Below are positions 57,588 to 64,000 of a DNA stretch of 64,000 nucleotides, one piece after another. The position numbers were made by a program, and so were the translations under genes. The stretch is from Diplosphaera chodatii (Eukaryota; Chlorophyta; Trebouxiophyceae; Prasiolales; Stichococcaceae). The stretch covers positions 62,001 to 126,000 of the forward strand of contig JAALGY010000057.1 of NCBI GenBank assembly GCA_032358165.1, written 5' to 3'. How positions within the stretch are numbered: position 1 is the first letter of the stretch; each line of letters starts with the position of its first letter. The notes under the pieces were generated by a model. That model worked only from the letters and a program-made list of their open reading frames with translations, searched no databases and had not been told where the DNA came from.

Positions 57588-60002
57588 ACGTTTGGTGTGC
57601 TCAGGATGCCCACACTGCCATGGCGAAGCGCCTTGGCCGCCATCGGCAGACTGTGGCCCTGCAGTCATGCACACGCCATGTCACCAGCGATGTTGAGAGC
57701 ATGGGCCGACCCTGTCCTATCGATGCCCTTGGCATGAACACATCTCCTGTGGCCGTTAGTGACCCGAGCCAGACCGCTTTGATGGGCTGCTCTGCTGCGA
57801 AAGGCAGTGCCTGCACTCCACTTCATGATGAAGGCCCATCATGGAGAATACCTGCCACAGGCTGTATTGAGCACCATGCTCGAATGCCAATCAGCTCAAC
57901 TGCCAGCCTGGCAGCCGTTTTGCAGCCTGACGACATGCCCTTGCACACCATCATAGGACCCCACTCCTTTGTTCGTGCAAATCAGGCCTGATGGCCTGGT
58001 AGGTCTGCACCTCATCAGGCGATCCACAAGCTCCAGTCACGAGAGTGCAGAAGCATACCTGAGCAAGAGCCGATGTTAGCACGTCCAGCAGCTGCATGCG
58101 TTGTGCCACTGTCGTGGTCCGCATCACGATTTGCCCCATCTCTATGATGGCCACGCCGTCCCCGTCTGCCACATCAGGGCCGCACTTCGCGATGCGCTTG
58201 GCCAGCTGCCCCCAGGCCTTGGTTGTGCGCTCGTCCACTGTGCCAGCTGTGACAGCACAGCCGTTGAACATCAAGTGCCACACCAGCCGCTGAACCGAGC
58301 TTGCCTGAAGCTCAGCAACTGCTTGGTGGTGGCACCAGGCACCAGAAGTTGGGCAAAAGCACGATGCCAGTTGCTGCACAGAATGCGCGACGATGTATCC
58401 TCAATGAGGGGGGAGTCCAGCGTCATCTGCTGTACCTGCCGCAGCCTTTGGTTGCACGTTGAATTTGAGGGAAGTGATGCCTGGCTGGTTGACGGGGTCA
58501 GCTTCCTGCTGCTGGTCTAGAGTGATGTCTGGCCATCTGCCGTCCTGCAGAGGCAAACTGAAGCTGTGGGACGGCCCGGCGCTGATAGCCTCTGCAACCC
58601 ACCGTGCTCTGCGTCTCTGGGCACAAGATGGCCGCATCGCTGGCATGAAGGCTCTGCTGACACTCTGGCAAGCAGCAGCAGCCAGATGATGGCAGCCGCT
58701 CCAGGCTCGAGCACGGCTGGTGCTGCGCACCATGCACAGGGACTGCCGAAGCTGCGCCAGCAGGCGCTTCTTCTGTTGCTTGCCCGCGGTGTACGCCAGA
58801 GCGTAAGCCGCGCACTGTCCGTCCGTGCTCTGCAGTAGCTTGGCATCAGCGCCGCACTCCGCAACACAGCGTGCCAGGCGCACCCTCGCAGCCTCCATCT
58901 CTGCAGTCATGTGGCAGACATCTGTGTGAAAACTGTGACGCAGTCACTCATTACTGCCTCGCAATGATCTCCCATGCTGATTGACTATATGCCATTGTGA
59001 AGTTGCAAACGCTAAAACCGTATTGTGTCCTAGAGGGTGTCACCTCTTTCTGCAGCATCACCATGATCATGCTTGCCAGCACGCAATCCCCAGCCACATT
59101 GCGTCATTGGCACTTTGGCAGCGCCATGTTGGTTGCCCATACAAACCACCAGACACCATGCTCGGAGGCGCTCACCATCAGTTTTGATTGCCAGGAGCTC
59201 ATTGTACGCCTCCTCATCATCGGACGACTGCTCAGGGTCCCCCTCATCGGATTTAGGGCTTAGGGTTTCGACTGCTGGCGCCCCTCGCCTCAAGCCCGCC
59301 GCCGGCTGCGCCCCGGCCTCCGGCTGCTGCTGCGTGCGGGAGGGCGCCTGCCCAGCCGCTTCTCCTGCGCCGCCCGCTTTGCCTGCCGCCTGCCGCCGCC
59401 GCCGCCGCTGCATGTGGTACTGGCGGACGCGCGCCGCGTGGTCCATGTGTTCAGTCCCCAGGTCGCTGCGGATGCTGCGTATCGCCCCCCGCATGGATTC
59501 CTCAATGACTCGACCGGTCGCCTCCATGTCCTCCGGTGTGTAACCCTGCATGGGCAGCAGCATGTGCATTTTGCCAGGGCAGGAACTGGCGCCGGCAGCC
59601 ACGCTTGCCTGGTGGCCAATGTTGTGCAGCACCGCCGCCGCCCGAAGCAAGTTTCCAGACCCAGTTGGATCTCCTGAATCATGCAGCATGTTTCAGACGG
59701 ACGCTTCAGCACGAGTGCAACTGCTGCACTGCTGCCCACTCGAAGAACCAGCGTACCTCAGGCAGCTGCAGTATGTTGCTGCCCATGGCTGCGCCATGGC
59801 CTGCGCTTCCCATTGGACCGGGTGGCACTGCTGCGCCAGCCGCTCGCGAACGCCCGCCAGGGCCCCGAGCTGGCTGCTGCTCCGTGCCAGGCGCTGCAGC
59901 TGCCGCCGGCGCCGCTGCGTCTGCCGATCCATCTGCCGCTGGTGTAGCTGGTATACCATGCACTGCAAAGCTGCTGGGCTCCTCCCCGGCAGTGCGGCCC
60001 AT
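44233..60002 (-). CDS. Very large modular locus ending in a U-box (one fused gene or two tandem genes)
   Basis: About 28 exons read on the minus strand from ATG 60002 (MGRTAGEEPSSF) to a stop at 44233-44235. The first part holds exons for GYTPEDMEATG, EMEAARVRLARCVAECGAD (58900-58731), DGRWPDITL (58544-58436), KAWGQLAKRIAKCGPDVADG (58246-58059), a poly-Gln exon (57660-57487), AADMATRFYTWLAKF (57363-57251), LPTAAHVEHALVWLLD (56972-56871), AGELLDLQDVVVSLVETW (55953-55781) and GMSVPIIKRALEQ (55482-54805). The same order recurs from 54546 to about 48060. The last exon (46457-44233) is Ala/Gln/Pro-rich and ends with DPFSWLG and a U-box. There is no U-box after the first series and no evident start for the second, which favours one gene. 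However, the frame at 46632-47459 could be an alternative 3' end, so two genes remain possible. Likely role: E3 ubiquitin ligase with helical repeats that bind partners (inferred). Confidence 0.5.
46925..50650 (-). repeat. Second module series of the large minus-strand locus (distal half)
   Basis: Exons in transcription order: VQLQKPVGISIRDVLAPLK (about 50650-50542), AADVRNMVTQFRSWLHKYL (about 50389-50240), VEFIAQALQTLPTVAHVEQ (about 49988-49882), AGELLDLQEVFTQLVETW (about 49040-48865), GMSVPVIKRALEQRVAKQH (about 48550-48060), FTAEEMEEVMNMARDVAEQ (about 47800-47650) and an Ala/Pro-rich exon GVDASAATSALREHLSF (about 47450-46925). Each of the first five has a counterpart in the same order between 57660 and 54805, so a multi-exon block was duplicated. 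Ends are approximate where splice sites were not checked base by base. Confidence 0.7.
49309..49323. repeat. TA dinucleotide microsatellite
   Basis: An uninterrupted TA run in a putative intron of the large minus-strand locus. Confidence 0.9.
50735..54546 (-). repeat. Repeated ECGA-type helical modules
   Basis: Exons on the minus strand encode EIEMAARAGLLDTRELIKRL (from 54546; then a His run), DLEAARAELSRGIRECGAS (about 54272-54103), DGVWPDFRM (about 53951-53786), KEAWGHLIMCMAKTDEAVAD (about 53637-53410), RMLEDCLAECGADAALM (about 52820-52600), EGYALLRCMAECGASSGLM (about 52030-51830), GQGLRLLCTMLQDGAWP (about 51650) and ARQMLTLCMEESDIKDYDFL (about 51330-51120). The recurring core is hydrophobic-x-x-C-(M/V/L)-A-E-C-G-A-(D/S)-x3-L-M. 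I do not recognise the family; the spacing suggests helical-repeat folding. Confidence 0.55.
57554..57587 (-). repeat. CTG/CAG trinucleotide run coding poly-Gln
   Basis: An uninterrupted CTG run of 11 repeats on the plus strand, read as 11 Gln on the minus strand in the exon 57660-57487, followed by Pro residues. The matching exon of the second series lacks the Gln tract. Confidence 0.9.
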
Positions 60003-61329
60003 GCTGCGCGCTTAGCACCGCCAGACTGAGCGGGATGAGCTACTGCCGCTGCAGCTGCGCATAATGGCAGCACGGCTCAGGAGAGTAAGTGAAGCAATCC
60101 CGTTCACGTCAATGTCAGTCTCCATCACATGGCAGCTGAAACAAATTTGTGGGGTGTGCAGGTTCTATGCATGATGCTGCGCAGGTGTCCCTGCACTGTG
60201 GCCCGCTGTGTAACAATGCATGCTGGTCTGCACTCCGCTCACCATGCTATGCCCGCAGCAGCTGCGAACACAGTGGCTATGCTCCCGGTGTCCGTCACTG
60301 TATGTGGTCACCTGCCGGTTGTCAGCGCCTGACGCAGAGGCCGCTGCAGTTTCTGTTGCGGTGCAGCCGGGGGCTGCAGTGCTGTCTGCCTGATTGCTGC
60401 ATCGATGCTCATGCTGCAGCCGATAGCCGCTGACGCAGTGCCTCAGCCTGTGCGGCAGAGGTTGGCATGTCTGTCATTGTATGCAACATCACCACGCCGC
60501 GAACGCTGCTGTCTTGTGCCGTAGCCACATGCATACGCGCCGGAGCGTCAAGGCTGGAGTGGCCAAGTTGCTGTGTGCAAGTAGTGAGCGCGGCCTGTAA
60601 GATTGCCCAGGTGGTAGCCGATCGGCGCCTCGTGAATACTCTTTACTAGCAATGAGTACTGTTCGCTGTTAAAGTACAAAAGCTGTTGATCGCTGCCGTA
60701 CCTGTTGCTAATGTTAAGATAGTGCAACGCATGATCAGCGGCATTCAGCGCCGCAGGCAGCGCATGCAAGGCTCATGCTGTGCACGTGGCTGACAAGCAG
60801 GTGTCCCTTCTGTCAGCTGCAAGCCGGAAACAGGCTTTCTGGCATCTCTGCGGGCAGCAAAGCATTGCGCAGTGTTGCGTATCAGAACCCAACATTGGGA
60901 TCCCCTGCATGCACTGTCGAATCTGGGTTTGCTCACGGATTGACACTTGCAACTCGCACGCTTAGCACAGAAGCCTAGCTCAACCCATCTGCCGTGAGCG
61001 TGTAAACTGCAGCTGCGCTTGCAAGCAACATGACATGGCACGGGTCCAGAAAGACCTACTTCCTGCAAGGAAGCATGCACACCTGCACAGATTTCACGCA
61101 GGCGGATTTTCCGGCGCAGCGACTTCGTTCACTGTTTACACGACATATCGCAAGTCACGTGCAGCGAGCAGCATCAGCATGTTGCCTGCTTCAAAGGGGA
61201 AATGATGAGCATGGCCCACGCACTGCGTGTGTGACATGCATGCACGACGAGTAACACCGCCAGTTGCTGAATGATGCCATGCACTGTTGATGCTGTTGAT
61301 GCACTGTTGAGAGCGGAAGCACCACGAGC
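60003..61329. other. Intergenic gap upstream of the large minus-strand locus
   Basis: About 1.3 kb without a family match on either strand. It should contain the promoter of the locus that starts at 60002. No obvious TATA box near that ATG. Confidence 0.4.
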
Positions 61330-61946
61330 AACTGTACATCGTGGAGCGTTGTTCCCGCCCGGCACAGCTGCCGGCCTGCGGCAGCTGCACTCGTGTCGCT
61401 GGACCAGTGCCTTCTGCCAGACAGCGTCCTGCCACCAGACATGCTGCAGCTGGCATCCCTCAGCCGGCTGGAGCGGCGGGGAGAGCTCATGCGCTGCCGT
61501 CGGAGATGTTGCCGGACTTGCGCCTGCTACCAGCTCTGCGGGCGCTGCTGGTGTGCGGAAGGATGGCACGCCGAGTCTGGCGACACTCAGGCACAGTGCG
61601 GCGCCAACCTGAAGGCGGCATTGAGGGATAAACCTCGAGGAATACGAGGATCAATCCCCCCACATAGCGCTTGGGGGCGCTATGGGCCTAAGAGAGGTGA
61701 TTCTGCACCGACGGCTTGGGAATCCCGACTCAGGAGTGTGCTGAGGCGATTGAGCATTTGACCAATCTGAAGGTGCTGGGTCTCGACTCTGTCATGCCAG
61801 GAGGGAGCCTTCTGGGCATCCCCACTGCAGCGACGTATGTGCAAACATCGCAGCGTCGTCGAGCTGTCCACAGAGCATGTTCACTTTGAGTCGGGTGTGT
61901 GGATGTGGCAGTGCCGAGTGGCATGTGGCCTGACGGGGACTGGTGA
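61330..61946 (+). pseudogene. Decayed F-box/LRR remnant (LRR part only)
   Basis: Fragments of the LRR exon appear in shifting frames: LFPPGTAAGLRQLHS, CLLPDSVLPPDMLQLASLSRL, MLPDLRLLPALRALLVCG, GAMGLREVILH, AIEHLTNLKVLGLDS, and finally WPDGDW-stop at 61944-61946. The order matches exon 3 of the intact genes. Several frame changes separate the pieces, and exons 1 and 2 are not found upstream. It is the most decayed copy in the window and lies far from the main array, past the U-box locus. Confidence 0.75.
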
Positions 61947-62541
61947 ATACGCAGCAGAAACTTGACCATTTCAAAGGCTTTGTGGCTCAACTTTGCTGAT
62001 GCAGTCAGCACAAACAACGTGTCCAACTACTGACTTGCATCACGAGGTGAAATGCATGCATGCCATTGCATGGCACTATGCCATGCTGGGGACACAGCCT
62101 CATGTGATGTGACGGCACAGCTGCGAGGACGAGGCGCCACTGGGATACTATCAGACTCGCGTAGCTATAATGTGCTAAGCTGCATCCGAGTTTCTATCTA
62201 CTGTTCACGCATCCTGAAAGCCGAAGAAACCCCCACGAGATTAGGTGTGAAGCTGCCTACGCCAGCTGCCTTGTCACACATTACAATGTCACAGGTCCGG
62301 CCGGCTGCTCGGGCACCTGCAGCACAGCATGTCAGAGTCTGCACGGCAACTTGCGGATCACTGCAGCACCCACGCACACGCAGCTTCAGCACCTGGTATG
62401 CAGGCTTCTGTAGTGGCACGCAGAACTCACCAGCAGTGCAGCGGTTTGTGCGTGAAGGCTAGGTGCACAACCTGTGCTGCGATCCTCTGCTCGACTGCTT
62501 CGGAAGCCACTGGCCTCCTGAGCTGGCTGTGTTCGGCAAAG
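61947..62541. other. Intergenic gap
   Basis: Convergent spacer between the LRR remnant and the right-hand U-box gene. No coding frame recognised. Confidence 0.4.
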
Positions 62542-64000
62542 TCATGCGCTGCTGGCACTCAGCATCAACGGGATGGCCTGCAGAGCGGTGCGACAGCCTC
62601 AGCATGCGAGGATGGAACGAGTGGTGGACACGGTGCCAGGCTCCCCAACAAAGCGCGCAGCACACAGCCTGCACCGGAGGCTGCCCCGAGCATGACAGCA
62701 TTCAACATACTCATAGGGCGACAGCTGATCAGGCTGTTGTAGCCGCAGTCACATTAACCCTTCACTCTAGACCCTTGCCTTGCTTACCTGGCGCAGTGCT
62801 CGATTGGGCGTCAGCGCCAGCGATGGCAGCGGCTCATTGGTCATGGGGCTGTTGCTGCTGCGCCGCAGCCACCTGCGCAGCCAACACGTACAGAGCTCGA
62901 CCCTGATCTGGCACTGCCACACATGATCTGGTGGCACAGTTGTGCCAACACCTGCATCAATAATGCTGCCACCACAGTCCGTAGCCGGCATGGAAGTACC
63001 AGGCAGCTGCTCTGTGATCAGCGTGCTGCTAGACTGCTGGCAAAACATGGGAGACCAGCATGTATGCTATGACATGGTCGAGCACAACGACCGTAACTCC
63101 ACGATGCAAAAGTCCCATGACACTCACGTCTCAATTGACACCCTGTCGTATGTGAAGCCATCCGCCGCGAGGACCTGCAGTCAGGGTTTAGGGTTTTGGG
63201 CAGCCGAAAATCAGCATCTGCTGGCTTGGCTCTTCACCATTCGGCTGCCAGCTCTGACACATGTCTGTTCAGATGCCCACCTCAGCATAGATGCATCAAG
63301 ACATGTACAGGGCTTGGTGGTGACCAGCATCATGTGACTCACTGGATCCGTCATGACATCATGGGAGATGGGGCAGCAGCACCTGCGACGCAAAGTGCAT
63401 TGAGAGTCTGCAAGCTGTGGTGGAGGCCACAGCAGGGATTAGAAAAGGGCTGACGCCCCAGCGTAGGACAGTCATCATCAAATCTCCTCAGTCTAATTTT
63501 CTCGTTTGGTCCATGAGGTCCTTTCTGAGCAGAGGACTCACATGTCGGCCAGCTCGGGACTCATCGCCTTGCCGCCGGCGCTGTGCACGGCTTCGGCAGG
63601 TATTGGTGGCAGGGCTTGCGCTGCCGTTGCCGCTGGCTTTGCCGCTGTCGGTAGAAATTCTGATGCAGCTTGCTGCTCGGCAGGCGCCGGGGCTGAGCCG
63701 CTGGCTTGCCTGTGCGGCTGTGGCTGCGGCAGCATATCACGCTCCCCATACTGCTGCTGCTGCGGCTGCAGCGGTGGCGGCGGTGATGGGGACGGCGGCG
63801 GCGGCGGCACCTGCTGTTTCTGCCGCCCAGGCTGCGAGGGAGGTGCAAGCCCTGCAGGGTGGGCGGCAGAGGTAGCATCTGCGCCATTCTGCTGCTGTCC
63901 TGGCTGCGCCACCAGGGCAGGTAGGACGCCTGGCGCCGATGGGACAGCAGCTGGCAGGGGTGTCGCTGCTGCAGGGTGCCCAGGCGCAGGCGCCTCGGCG
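62542..64000 (-). CDS. U-box protein, 5' part beyond the right edge
   Basis: Five exons on the minus strand: from the edge to 63542, 63382-63343, 63174-63128, 62872-62788 and 62577-62542. The first is Ala/Gln/Pro-rich and ends MSPELADM. The U-box is spread over the others: CCCPISHDVMTDP, VLAADGFTYDRVSIET, WLRRSSNSPMTNEPLPSLAL with TPNRALRQ, and AIPLMLSASSA-stop. All introns are GT-AG and the joined frame is intact. The sequence is close to the C-terminus of the large minus-strand locus (44233-46457), which has no introns here. Likely an E3 ubiquitin ligase; its N-terminal modules, if any, lie outside the window. Confidence 0.78.
63183..63199. repeat. Short telomere-like motif
   Basis: TTTAGGG flanked by degenerate AGGG/TTTTGGG units inside an intron of the right-hand U-box gene. 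It is too short to be more than suggestive. A similar TTTAGGGCTTAGGGTTT occurs at 59252-59268 in coding sequence. Confidence 0.5.

Noticed and set aside
1..64000. CRISPR array, tRNA, rRNA or bacterial operon
   Set aside because: No regularly spaced direct repeats, no cloverleaf or rRNA core seen, and spliced genes throughout. The window is eukaryotic.

Overview
The window looks like nuclear DNA of a green alga (core Chlorophyta; class not determined). It is GC-rich and full of CAG/CTG and TGCA words. Every recognisable gene is broken by short GT-AG introns, and encoded proteins carry long poly-Ala, poly-Gln and Pro tracts. I see no bacterial operons, tRNA, rRNA or CRISPR. Gene models below come from reading frames, splice signals and comparison between paralogues inside the window; names rest on family motifs, not on database searches.

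Two expanded families dominate, and both look like ubiquitin-ligase specificity factors. (1) F-box-like/leucine-rich-repeat (LRR) genes: two on the minus strand at the left (1-1223, cut by the edge; 3619-5195), five in a head-to-tail plus-strand array (32282-43821), and a decayed remnant (61330-61946). Each has three exons. The F-box-like motif is split by intron 1, exon 2 is 142 bp in six of seven copies, and exon 3 encodes the LRRs and usually ends W-x-D-x-x-W-stop. (2) U-box genes: a tandem pair of close paralogues (7761-14340 and 15040-21733) with an uncharacterised Cys-rich N-terminus; a zinc-finger/poly-Gln/U-box gene of at least 18 exons (22377-31170); a very large modular locus on the minus strand (44233-60002) ending in a U-box; and a further U-box gene cut by the right edge (62542-64000, minus).

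Between 1549 and 3161 lies a chimeric pseudogene: a decayed first exon of the U-box pair joined to a 5'-truncated ribosomal protein uL22 (RPL17) gene that keeps its introns and carries an in-frame stop. At 41602-43577 a Mutator-like (MULE) element with 42-bp inverted repeats and an 11-bp target duplication has split the last exon of the fifth F-box/LRR gene of the array.

The reading of how these parts work together is inference: F-box/LRR proteins would act in SCF complexes, and the U-box proteins would act as single-chain E3 ligases. Their clustering, exon duplication, pseudogenes and transposon damage fit a fast-evolving birth-and-death region. The most unusual material is the six-fold two-part zinc-finger module in the 22-31 kb gene, the repeated modules of the 44-60 kb locus, and the undescribed N-terminal domains of the 7.7-21.7 kb pair.
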